Below are positions 7,027 to 14,273 of a stretch of DNA of 20,968 nt, one piece after another (position 1 is the stretch's first letter; every line of letters begins with the position of its first letter). The stretch spans positions 1 to 20,968 of the forward strand of contig URUU01000041.1 in NCBI GenBank assembly GCA_900551235.1, read 5' to 3'. The DNA is from an uncultured Lachnospiraceae bacterium. GTDB taxonomy: Bacteria; Bacillota; Clostridia; Lachnospirales; Lachnospiraceae. Position numbers and translations under genes: made by a program. Below the pieces are notes generated by a model. The model did no database searches, had not been told where the DNA came from, and was given only the letters and a program-made list of their open reading frames with translations.

Positions 7027-7958
7027 TCTGCAAACACCTCCGCTGCCGTAAGGGACGATGGGATCCGTGTCATCACAATATCCTCCACCATTTCCCGTTC
7101 AAAAAGGTCAAAGCTTTTATTGCTTACTCCCATATGCAGTGCCGTCTGCGGCGCAAGCCCTTTTTTCATCAGTCCGACCGCCGCCAGGAGTCCGCGAAGA
7201 TCCAGTGCCTTGGTGGAAATCTCACTGTTCTGTGCTTTTTTCTGCAGATCCAGAAACAGTCCGGTAAACTGCTCCACGGCAGACGTTTTCAGATCCGGAT
7301 ACATGCTCTTTAAAATATGCTCCAGTGTTTTTTCATCGACCGGAGGCATGTTGATCACTGCAAATCTGGAAACCAGCGCTTCGTTGAGCTCCTTTGTGCC
7401 GGCATATCCGTAATTCATCGTGCCGATAAAACGTGCTGCAGGATGGAGGGGTACCCGTTCATATCCTGGCACATCGATCACCCTGCGGTAATCCAGTGTA
7501 GCATGCAGCACCGAAACCGCATCGTTTTTTGCCATATTGATCTCATCAAGGATTCCAAATCCTCCCTGTTTTGCACACTGGATCACAGGACCTTCCCGCA
7601 GCACAACCTCATTATTGCGGAAGGTATCCGTTCCTATCAGCGTACTGCTGTCCGTGTTGACATGAAACGATATATTATAAGCTGGTCTGCCAAACAGCCA
7701 GGCAAGATTCTCCGCAAGTATGTTCTTTCCGGTCGCCTTGCCGCCGCAGAGCAGGACATTTTCACCGGCGAGCAGTGCCGCGATCGCCATCTGAAGGATC
7801 TCCCCTCCGAAAAACGGCATCTGCGGGCGGACACAGCGGCTGCTTTGTTCCTCATCGGTTCCATATTCCCGGCGAAATTCTGTCAGTTCCTCTAAAATAC
7901 GCTCTGAAACGCCCTGCACGCGCAAGCGTTCGATATCCTGTTTTATTTTTTGTTCCAT
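7023..7958 (-). CDS. MoxR/NorQ-family AAA+ ATPase
   Basis: 311-residue single-domain AAA+ ATPase. Members of this family remodel or activate enzyme complexes together with a VWA protein. Seen: Walker A region GGKATGKN (72-79), Walker B ILDEIN (136-141), sensor 1 GTMN (179-182) and a likely Arg finger in SRF (198-200). The Walker A ends in Asn rather than the usual Thr or Ser after GK, which is unusual and may alter Mg/ATP handling. ATG 7958 is chosen because GGGGAG lies 8 nt upstream; a longer frame to 8030 would lie inside the helicase gene. It overlaps the helicase gene by 16 bp and the VWA gene by 4 bp, so the pair is translationally coupled. Client unknown. Confidence 0.88.
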   Translation of the reverse strand: MEQKIKQDIERLRVQGVSERILEELTEFRREYGTDEEQSSRCVRPQMPFFGGEILQMAIAALLAGENVLLCGGKATGKNILAENLAWLFGRPAYNISFHVNTDSSTLIGTDTFRNNEVVLREGPVIQCAKQGGFGILDEINMAKNDAVSVLHATLDYRRVIDVPGYERVPLHPAARFIGTMNYGYAGTKELNEALVSRFAVINMPPVDEKTLEHILKSMYPDLKTSAVEQFTGLFLDLQKKAQNSEISTKALDLRGLLAAVGLMKKGLAPQTALHMGVSNKSFDLFEREMVEDIVMTRIPSSLTAAEVFAD

Positions 7959-9823
7959 TGTCTTTTCTCCCCACTGCTCTTTGCTTTTGCCATAGTTCCG
8001 CCCCGCAGTTCTTCTACAAACCGGGAGCATATCAGTTCCTGTCCGTAACGCTCCTTTGCATAGTAAAGGTAAAGTTTGTCTTTGGCACGCGTCATTCCCA
8101 CATAAAACAGACGGCGTTCTTCCTGCACATCCGCTTCTGTGGCTGCTTTGCGGTGCGGCATGTTCCCTTCCACCGCATCGACCAGAAATACCACCGGAAA
8201 CTCCAGGCCTTTGGCACTGTGCAGCGTCGTAAAGACTACTGCATTTCCCTCCTGTTTCTGGTCACTGCTCTTTTTCTGAAGTGCTTCTTTATATTCTTCC
8301 ATATGTGCAAACCAGGCTTCAAAGCTTTCAAATCCTTTTGCCGCCTCCTGCAGTTCATCCAGAATATCGTACAGTTCTTCCGGTTTGATCCGGCGGAACT
8401 GTGCGTATTCTTTCAGGTAATTTTCATATCCGACTGCATGGCGTATATAATTAACTGCCGCAAACGGTTTCATTCTGGAAATACTGGCAATATCATATTC
8501 CAGACGGTCGATCCGCTCTTCCATCCAGTCACGCCCCCGGCATTTCTTTCTCAGCTCCTCAAAGATGAGTACCGGAGTATCCAGATACTCCCGGCTGATA
8601 TAGCGCTTGGGACGGTTGATGATCTGCAGAAAATCTTTGCGGCTGCGGCTTCCCTGTGCTATACGGATATATGTGAACAGATCATTCGCGATCCAGTGTT
8701 CATAAATATTGGGCAGACCGTCTCTCATACGAAATGGAATATTATATTCCATAAACTTTTCCAGATAGATTCTTGCGCCCGTGTTTGTACGAAACAGAAC
8801 TGCAATCTCCTGCGGCTCTCTGCCTGCCTTTATCATATCCTGTATTTTTCTTACCACTGCCAGAGCTTCCTGCATCTGATTCTGAAAAAAAGATACTGCA
8901 ATCTTTTCCCCTGCTCCGCGCACACCGTGGATCGTTTTGCGGAAACGATTCGTGTTGTGTGCGATCACCCGTCCTGCTCCTTTGATAATACACTCGGTAG
9001 AGCGGTAATTTTCCGCAAGCTGGATCATCTTCGCATCCGGAAAATCTTTCTGGAAACGGAACATCAGCTCCGGTTTTGCACCGCGGAAACGGTAGATCGA
9101 CTGATCGTCATCTCCGACGATGAACAGGTTATTCCCCGGCTGTGCCAGAAGTTTGACCGTTTCATACTGGATCGCATTGATATCCTGAAATTCGTCGATC
9201 AGAATATAACGGAAACGTCTCTGCCATCCGGCACAGATATCCGGTCTTGCTTTTAACAGTTCGTACGTGCATACCAGCATATCATCAAAATCCAGTTTCC
9301 GTTTTCGCATCAAAACCTGCTGGTATTCCCGGTAAATACGGCGGAAAACATCCTCCGGACAGTTGGAGGAATAATAATGCTCCAATGGTATCCTTTCATT
9401 TTTGATCAGACTGATCTCTCCGGCGATCCCGCCAAGGAAGTCGTTTTCATCCTCGATCTCCAGTTCCATTGGCTCTGTAATATCCCTTAATATGTCATAT
9501 TTTTCTTCTTCCCGCAAAATATTTTCTGCACTGTAGTGATACGCTGCTTTTAAAATAGCAAAAAATACCGCATGAAACGTGCCAAATGTAACCGGTGTAT
9601 AGCGTCCGCCCATTGTATTTCGAAAGCGTTCCCGCATTTCGATCGATGCCGCTTTCGTAAATGTGATCACCAGGATTTCTGCCGGAAGTACCTTCTGTTT
9701 TTCAATCAGATATTTTGTTCTTTCTGTGATAACGGTGGTTTTTCCAGAGCCAGGTCCTGCAAGACAAATGCAGGGACCTGCTCCATGGGCGACTGCCCGG
9801 GACTGAGTTTCACTCAAACTCAT
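7943..9823 (-). CDS. UvrD/PcrA-like superfamily 1 DNA helicase
   Basis: 626-residue ATP-dependent 3'-5' helicase of the UvrD/Rep/PcrA group, presumed to act in DNA repair or replication-conflict removal. Motifs run in order: Q-motif SETQSRAV at the N-terminus; motif I GPGSGKTT (23-30); Ia ITFTKAAS; II LIDEFQD; III VGDDDQSIYRFRGA; IV AENYRST; V TTLHSAKGLEFPVVF; VI LFYVGMTRAKDKLYL. All catalytic motifs are intact. It ends about 40 residues after motif VI, so it lacks the long C-terminal extension of canonical PcrA (about 740 residues). It may be a second, shorter paralogue; I therefore give no symbol. ATG 9823 follows the gltX stop by 3 bp with GGAG 9 nt upstream inside gltX. Confidence 0.93.
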   Translation of the reverse strand: MSLSETQSRAVAHGAGPCICLAGPGSGKTTVITERTKYLIEKQKVLPAEILVITFTKAASIEMRERFRNTMGGRYTPVTFGTFHAVFFAILKAAYHYSAENILREEEKYDILRDITEPMELEIEDENDFLGGIAGEISLIKNERIPLEHYYSSNCPEDVFRRIYREYQQVLMRKRKLDFDDMLVCTYELLKARPDICAGWQRRFRYILIDEFQDINAIQYETVKLLAQPGNNLFIVGDDDQSIYRFRGAKPELMFRFQKDFPDAKMIQLAENYRSTECIIKGAGRVIAHNTNRFRKTIHGVRGAGEKIAVSFFQNQMQEALAVVRKIQDMIKAGREPQEIAVLFRTNTGARIYLEKFMEYNIPFRMRDGLPNIYEHWIANDLFTYIRIAQGSRSRKDFLQIINRPKRYISREYLDTPVLIFEELRKKCRGRDWMEERIDRLEYDIASISRMKPFAAVNYIRHAVGYENYLKEYAQFRRIKPEELYDILDELQEAAKGFESFEAWFAHMEEYKEALQKKSSDQKQEGNAVVFTTLHSAKGLEFPVVFLVDAVEGNMPHRKAATEADVQEERRLFYVGMTRAKDKLYLYYAKERYGQELICSRFVEELRGGTMAKAKSSGEKRQWNKK

Positions 9824-9826
9824 AGA

Positions 9827-11278
9827 TTATTTCTCCAATTTCTCTATTGCCGCATGAATGCGTTTGATGGATTCTTCTTTTCCGAGAATCTCCAGGATCT
9901 CGGTTGCACCAGCCGGTGTAGTCTGCTTACCGGAAAGAGCCGTACGGATCGGCCACATAATATATCCCGTCTTGTAACCATGTTCTTTACCGAATGCTAC
10001 CAGTGCCTCAAACAGTGCATCGTTGCTGTAATCTTCCTGTGTCTCAAGCAGAGGAAGCACTTCTTTTAACAGATTCAGAGAAGTTTCCTCTGTTGTTTTC
10101 ATTTTTTTGTGGCAGTACATCTGTGCATCGTACTTTGGAACTTCCTCATAGAAATCGATCAGTTCCCTGATCTCCGGGAATACTTCGATACGTGTCTTAA
10201 CCTGTGCTGCGATTTTTTTCAGATCCAGATCTTTGTGGATCGCTTCTTTCAGATACGGCAATGCACGCTCGAAGAATTTATCAAAATCCATAGCCTTGAT
10301 ATATTCACCGTTCATCCATCTTAATTTTCCCATATCAAAAACAGCCGGTGATTTGTTCATATGATGATAATCAAAGGCTTCTACCAGCTCTTCCAGCGAA
10401 AAGATCTCGCGGTTATCAGACGGACACCATCCAAGCAGTGCCACATAGTTTACAACAGCTTCTGTCACAAATCCCTGCTCGATCAGGTCTTCATAAGAAG
10501 AATGACCGCAGCGTTTGCTCAGTTTCTTGTGCTCTTCGTTTGTGATCAGCGGGCAGTGTACATAAACCGGAACATCCCAGCCAAATGCCGCATACAGACG
10601 ATTGTATTTCGGAGATGAGGACAGATATTCATTTCCTCTTACGACATGGGTGATGCCCATCAGGTGGTCATCGACTACGTTTGCAAAATTGTAGGTCGGA
10701 TATCCATCGGATTTGATCAGGATCATGTCATCCAGTTCTGCGTTCGGAACTTCAATCTTTCCGTAAATCTCATCTTCGAAAGAAGTCGTTCCTTCATTCG
10801 GGATGTTCTGACGGATAACATACGGAACGCCTGCTGCCAGTTTTGCCTCTACTTCTTCTTTGGAAAGATGCAGACAGTGTTTATCGTAAACAATGATCTC
10901 TTTTCCTGCAACTTCCTGTTTTAAAGATTCGAGACGCTCTTTGTCACAGAAACAGTAATATGCTTCCCCTTTTTCAACCAGCTCTCTGGCATATTTCAGG
11001 TAAATACCCTGAGCCTGACGCTCACTCTGCACATACGGGCCAACACCGCCGTCTTTGTCCGGACCTTCATCGTGAACCAGGCCGGTCTCTTTGAGTGTAT
11101 GATAAATAATATCCAGGGCACCCTCTACGTAACGCTCCTGGTCGGTATCTTCTATACGGAGAATAAAGTCTCCTCCTTCATGCTTTGCAATCAGATATGC
11201 ATACAGTGCAGTTCTTAAATTTCCTACGTGCATCCTTCCTGTCGGACTTGGTGCAAAACGTGTTCTGACCTTACTCAT
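9827..11278 (-). CDS. gltX: Glutamate--tRNA ligase
   Basis: Class I synthetase that charges tRNA-Glu with glutamate in the cytoplasm. The 483-residue protein has the HIGH-type motif in FAPSPTGRMHVGN (HVGN at 17-20) and the KMSKS-type motif KLSKR (252-256). It also has the zinc-site pattern CFC (Cys109, Cys111) with CLH (Cys135, His137). Length is normal. ATG 11278 is the start because GGAGG lies about 12 nt upstream; an ATG further upstream at 11299 would place the ribosome site inside the gene. Whether it also charges tRNA-Gln depends on gatCAB or glnS elsewhere in the genome. It is the first gene of the transcript that also holds the helicase and the MoxR/VWA pair. Confidence 0.96.
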   Translation of the reverse strand: MSKVRTRFAPSPTGRMHVGNLRTALYAYLIAKHEGGDFILRIEDTDQERYVEGALDIIYHTLKETGLVHDEGPDKDGGVGPYVQSERQAQGIYLKYARELVEKGEAYYCFCDKERLESLKQEVAGKEIIVYDKHCLHLSKEEVEAKLAAGVPYVIRQNIPNEGTTSFEDEIYGKIEVPNAELDDMILIKSDGYPTYNFANVVDDHLMGITHVVRGNEYLSSSPKYNRLYAAFGWDVPVYVHCPLITNEEHKKLSKRCGHSSYEDLIEQGFVTEAVVNYVALLGWCPSDNREIFSLEELVEAFDYHHMNKSPAVFDMGKLRWMNGEYIKAMDFDKFFERALPYLKEAIHKDLDLKKIAAQVKTRIEVFPEIRELIDFYEEVPKYDAQMYCHKKMKTTEETSLNLLKEVLPLLETQEDYSNDALFEALVAFGKEHGYKTGYIMWPIRTALSGKQTTPAGATEILEILGKEESIKRIHAAIEKLEK

Positions 11279-11340
11279 AGATTTAAATTTCCTCCTCATC
11301 TTTGGGGTATGCTCTTCTTCCCAAAACGTCGTTTCATTTC

Positions 11341-11369
11341 ATTATATACTCTGTTCTGCAATTTGTACA
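11341..11369 (-). promoter_or_regulatory. Probable SigA-type promoter for gltX operon
   Basis: On the minus strand TGTACA (11369-11364, four of six to the -35) is followed after 17 bp by a perfect -10, TATAAT (11346-11341). The leader would be about 55 nt. It contains a short hairpin (TTTTGGG 11326-11320 with CCCCAAA 11307-11301) just ahead of the GGAGG site of gltX. It is too short for a T-box. The -35 starts only 3 bp after the T-run of the upstream terminator. Confidence 0.65.
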
Positions 11370-11370
11370 G

Positions 11371-11434
11371 AGAAAAAAATCCCCGGAATTCTGAAAACAG
11401 GCAGATCTCTGCATTTCCAGAATTCCAGGGATTT
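11371..11434 (-). terminator. Strong intrinsic terminator of the fatty acid synthesis operon
   Basis: Arms 11434-11418 and 11393-11377 are complementary over 17 positions with one mismatch (AAATCCCtGGAATTCTG and its partner). They enclose a 24-nt loop that can itself form a GCAGA/TCTGC hairpin. A run of seven T residues follows on the minus strand (11379-11373). It lies about 50 bp after the stop of the last gene of the operon. The nearly symmetrical arm could also act weakly on the other strand. Confidence 0.9.
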
Positions 11435-11482
11435 CTTTATATGATATGATATGATACCATACGAATTGTTCTATACTATCTA

Positions 11483-12529
11483 CTATGCCAGTTCTTCCAT
11501 AATATCTGCCACATGTTCCAGTTTTTCTGCCCTCCAGGCATTTGCCCCGCAGAACAGCAGTGCTTCCTCCAGATTTCCGGTCGCTGCTGCGATCAGTGCA
11601 CGTGTGATACAGTAAGGTATTTCTTTGGGATTACAGTGTTCCAGGCAATGCAGACATTTTTTATCGACTTTATGGGAACCATTTTTAATAAATGGATTGA
11701 AAATGGCACGCCCCGGCATGCCAACCGGGCTTTTGACAATACCGATCTGTTCTTTTGTACAGTTGATGTATGCCTGTTTGTAGGATACATCTGCATCACA
11801 TTCGTACGTTGTGACAAAGCGTGTTCCCATCTGTACACCATCTACCCCAAGTGCCAGGGCCGCATCCATGTCAGAACGGTCATAGATCCCTCCCGCCAGC
11901 ACGACCGGTATTTTTTTGTGGCTGCCCGCTTCGGTTTCTCTTACCACAGTCAGGATTTTTTTTACTTCCTGTGCATAGGTTTCATCCGTAAATGTTTCCA
12001 GTTGTTCTCTGCGAAAACCCAGATGTCCGCCTGCTTTTGGTCCTTCGATCACCAGCAGATCCGGCACGACATTATATTTTCTTTTCCAGAGACGCAGCAT
12101 CACTTTGGCTGCTTTTTCTGTAGAGACGATCGGTGCGATCTTCGTATTGCTGTCTTTTACATATTCCGGAAGTTTTTCCGGAAGCCCTGCGCCGGAAATG
12201 ATCAGATCTGCCCCTGCCTTTACGGCAGCTTTCACATAATCTGCATAGTCTTTTGCAGCGGCCATGATATTAAAGCCAACGATCCCGCCGCCTGCAAGTG
12301 CTCTTGCCTTTGCAAGTTCCGACTGTATGGCACGCAGGTTCGCTTCTTTGGGATGTTCTTCAAAATCCGGCTCACGGAATCCGATCTGTGCGGCAGAAAG
12401 GATGCCGACACCACCGTTTGCCGCCACACTGCCTGCCAGATGCGAAAGGCTGATCCCAACACCCATTCCGCCCTGGATCACCGGAATCCTGGCAGTTAAA
12501 TCACCTATTTTTAATGGTTTTCTTTCCAT
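11483..12529 (-). CDS. FabX-like FMN oxidoreductase of the FabK/nitronate monooxygenase family with C-terminal four-Cys motif
   Basis: 348-residue flavin TIM-barrel protein. Seen: PVIQGGMGVGIS near the N-terminus, ISGAGLP (111-117), EGPKAGGHLG with His169 where FabK keeps its active His, the FMN-phosphate region VLAGGIYDRSDMDAALALGVDGVQMGTRF (210-238), then a C-terminal extension with Cys292, Cys295, Cys299 and Cys307. The family includes FabK, nitronate monooxygenases and FabX. FabX of Helicobacter is an FMN and 4Fe-4S decanoyl-ACP dehydrogenase/isomerase of similar length. The cysteine spacing followed by IPYCI and FCGANAWR recalls that extension, from memory, and true FabK in this operon lacks it. 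Place in the operon, 19 bp after accDA, supports a lipid role. Assigned as FabX-like by inference; a nitronate monooxygenase or second enoyl reductase remains possible. ATG 12529 has AGAGG 6 nt upstream. Confidence 0.8.
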   Translation of the reverse strand: MERKPLKIGDLTARIPVIQGGMGVGISLSHLAGSVAANGGVGILSAAQIGFREPDFEEHPKEANLRAIQSELAKARALAGGGIVGFNIMAAAKDYADYVKAAVKAGADLIISGAGLPEKLPEYVKDSNTKIAPIVSTEKAAKVMLRLWKRKYNVVPDLLVIEGPKAGGHLGFRREQLETFTDETYAQEVKKILTVVRETEAGSHKKIPVVLAGGIYDRSDMDAALALGVDGVQMGTRFVTTYECDADVSYKQAYINCTKEQIGIVKSPVGMPGRAIFNPFIKNGSHKVDKKCLHCLEHCNPKEIPYCITRALIAAATGNLEEALLFCGANAWRAEKLEHVADIMEELA

Positions 12530-12548
12530 ATTTATCCTCTGTACAAAA

Positions 12549-14261
12549 TCAATACCTGCGGAAACGCTCATAACGTTCCAAGGCAAGCTGATCTTCGCTC
12601 TTCCCTTCCTGTTTTTTCAGGAAACAAAGCATATGCTCTTTCATGGTTTCTGCGATTGCTTCCAGATTTTTCTTCTGTGCCGGCTCTGCTTCCGGAATGA
12701 TCCATTCGATAATATCCAGTTCCTTTAAATCTTTTGCTGTGATCTTCATGATCTCTGCCGCTTCTTTTGCACGTTTTCCGTCTTTCCAGAGAATCGATGC
12801 AAATCCCTCCGGCGAAAGGATCGAGTAGGTGGCATTTTCCATCATCCAGACTTCATTTGCCGCAGCAAGGGCAAGGGCCCCTCCGCTTCCGCCTTCTCCG
12901 ATCACAATACTGAGCACGGGAACTTTCAGTGCCGACATTTCATAAAGATTCTCGGCGATCGCCCGTCCCTGTCCGCGTTCTTCTGCCCCGATCCCGCAGG
13001 CAGCTCCCGGTGTATCAACAAAACAGATGACAGGGCGATGGAATTTTTCTGCCTCCTTCATCAGACGCAGTGCCTTGCGATATCCTTCCGGTGATGCCAT
13101 ACCAAAATTACACCGGATATTTTCCCGCGTGTTTTTTCCCTTCTGCTGTCCGATGACCGTAACCGGGATACCGCAAAGTGTGGCGATCCCTCCGATCACA
13201 GCCCCGTCATCCCCAAAGCAGCGATCCCCGTGAAGCTCTGTAAAATCTTCAAAAATCTGATCGATATAATCTTTTGCCGTGCACCTTGCAGGACTGCGGG
13301 ATAATTCCACCCTCTCCCAGGCACTTTTTTCCTTTTTATTTCTCTTATCAGTATATGCTTCTTCTATAAAATCTGCATGGAAAAACCCTGCTTTTGTCTC
13401 TTTCTGACTCTGACTGTGAAGCCTCAGTAATTTCCCGAGTTCTTCTCTCATGTTTTTACGTTCAACGATCGCATCGATCATACCTTTTTCCAGCAGAAAT
13501 TCTGCCCTCTGGAATCCGTCCGGAAGTTTTTCCCCGGTTGTCTGGCGGATCACACGCGGTCCTGCAAATCCGATCAGTGCCCCTGGCTCTGCAAGGATCA
13601 TATCTCCAAGCATGGCAAAGCTTGCTGTCACACCTCCGGTTGTCGGATCTGTCAGCACAGGAATATAAAGAAGTCCTGCGTCGCTGTGACGTCTGATCGC
13701 TGCTGCTGTCTTTGCCATCTGCATCAGGGAAATGATCCCTTCCTGCATTCTCGCCCCACCGGAACAGCAAAACAGGATCACCGGCAGTTTTTCCTTTGTT
13801 GCACGCTCAAATGCCTGCGTGATACGCTCTCCTACCACATATCCCATGCTGCTCATCAAAAATCTGGCATCACATACGCCAATCACCGTTTCCCATCCAC
13901 AGATGCTTCCTTTTCCTATCGTAACAGCTTCCTTTAATCCTGTTTTTTCTCTTGTATCAGAAAGTTTTTCTTCGTATTTAGGAAAGTCGATTGGATTTTT
14001 CTCTTCGATATCCGTTCCCCATTCCTGAAAACTTCCTCTATCAAGCAACAGGCGAAGTCTGGTCTTTGCCTTGATCCGAAAATAGTCACCGCATTTCGGG
14101 CAGGTGTAAAACTTTTCTTTTACATCTTCCCGATAGACCATTTTTTTACATTTTGAGCACTTCAGCCACATGCCATCCGGTACAGACGGTCCCTTCTCTT
14201 CTGGCTGCGATCCAATTTTTATATAGCCTGTCTTTTTAAACATGGATTTGAAAATTGCCAT
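12549..14261 (-). CDS. accDA: Acetyl-CoA carboxylase carboxyltransferase, beta-alpha fusion (AccD-AccA)
   Basis: 570-residue single polypeptide joining both carboxyltransferase subunits, which move the carboxyl group from carboxybiotin to acetyl-CoA to give malonyl-CoA. Residues 1-280 are AccD-like: zinc ribbon Cys35, Cys38, Cys54 and Cys57, then SGGARMQEG (167-175) and TTGGVTASFAMLGD (207-220). A charged linker covers about 283-312. Residues 313-570 are AccA-like: AWERVELSRSP, DFTELHGDRCFGDD, GQQKGKNT (371-378), VDTPGAACGIGAEERGQG (415-432) and GEGGSGGALAL. In most bacteria accD and accA are separate genes. There is no stop or frameshift between the halves, and both keep their family motifs. 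ATG 14261 has GGAGG 7 nt upstream and lies 12 bp after accC. Confidence 0.95.
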   Translation of the reverse strand: MAIFKSMFKKTGYIKIGSQPEEKGPSVPDGMWLKCSKCKKMVYREDVKEKFYTCPKCGDYFRIKAKTRLRLLLDRGSFQEWGTDIEEKNPIDFPKYEEKLSDTREKTGLKEAVTIGKGSICGWETVIGVCDARFLMSSMGYVVGERITQAFERATKEKLPVILFCCSGGARMQEGIISLMQMAKTAAAIRRHSDAGLLYIPVLTDPTTGGVTASFAMLGDMILAEPGALIGFAGPRVIRQTTGEKLPDGFQRAEFLLEKGMIDAIVERKNMREELGKLLRLHSQSQKETKAGFFHADFIEEAYTDKRNKKEKSAWERVELSRSPARCTAKDYIDQIFEDFTELHGDRCFGDDGAVIGGIATLCGIPVTVIGQQKGKNTRENIRCNFGMASPEGYRKALRLMKEAEKFHRPVICFVDTPGAACGIGAEERGQGRAIAENLYEMSALKVPVLSIVIGEGGSGGALALAAANEVWMMENATYSILSPEGFASILWKDGKRAKEAAEIMKITAKDLKELDIIEWIIPEAEPAQKKNLEAIAETMKEHMLCFLKKQEGKSEDQLALERYERFRRY

Positions 14262-14273
14262 GCTTTGGCCTCC

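Noticed and set aside
7775..9256. 493-codon plus-strand open frame opposite the helicase gene
   Set aside because: Antisense shadow of a gene with all SF1 helicase motifs. The translation is Cys/His/Phe-rich without recognisable domains and has no ribosome site supporting it.
5260..9823. Helicase plus MoxR/VWA considered as an antiphage defence island
   Set aside because: The genes follow gltX in a housekeeping-like operon, and no nuclease, methylase, integrase or composition shift is visible. Kept only as a remote possibility.
11279..11340. gltX leader considered as a T-box or riboswitch
   Set aside because: The leader is about 55 nt with one small hairpin, too short for a T-box, and no specifier or antiterminator sequence is seen.
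11438..11456. Short TATGA-type pentamer repeat after the FabX-like gene
   Set aside because: About three copies in an AT-rich gap; likely chance, with no structure or conserved signal.
11513..12499. 328-codon plus-strand open frame opposite the FabX-like gene
   Set aside because: Antisense shadow; Cys- and Phe-rich translation with no motif, no promoter or ribosome site.
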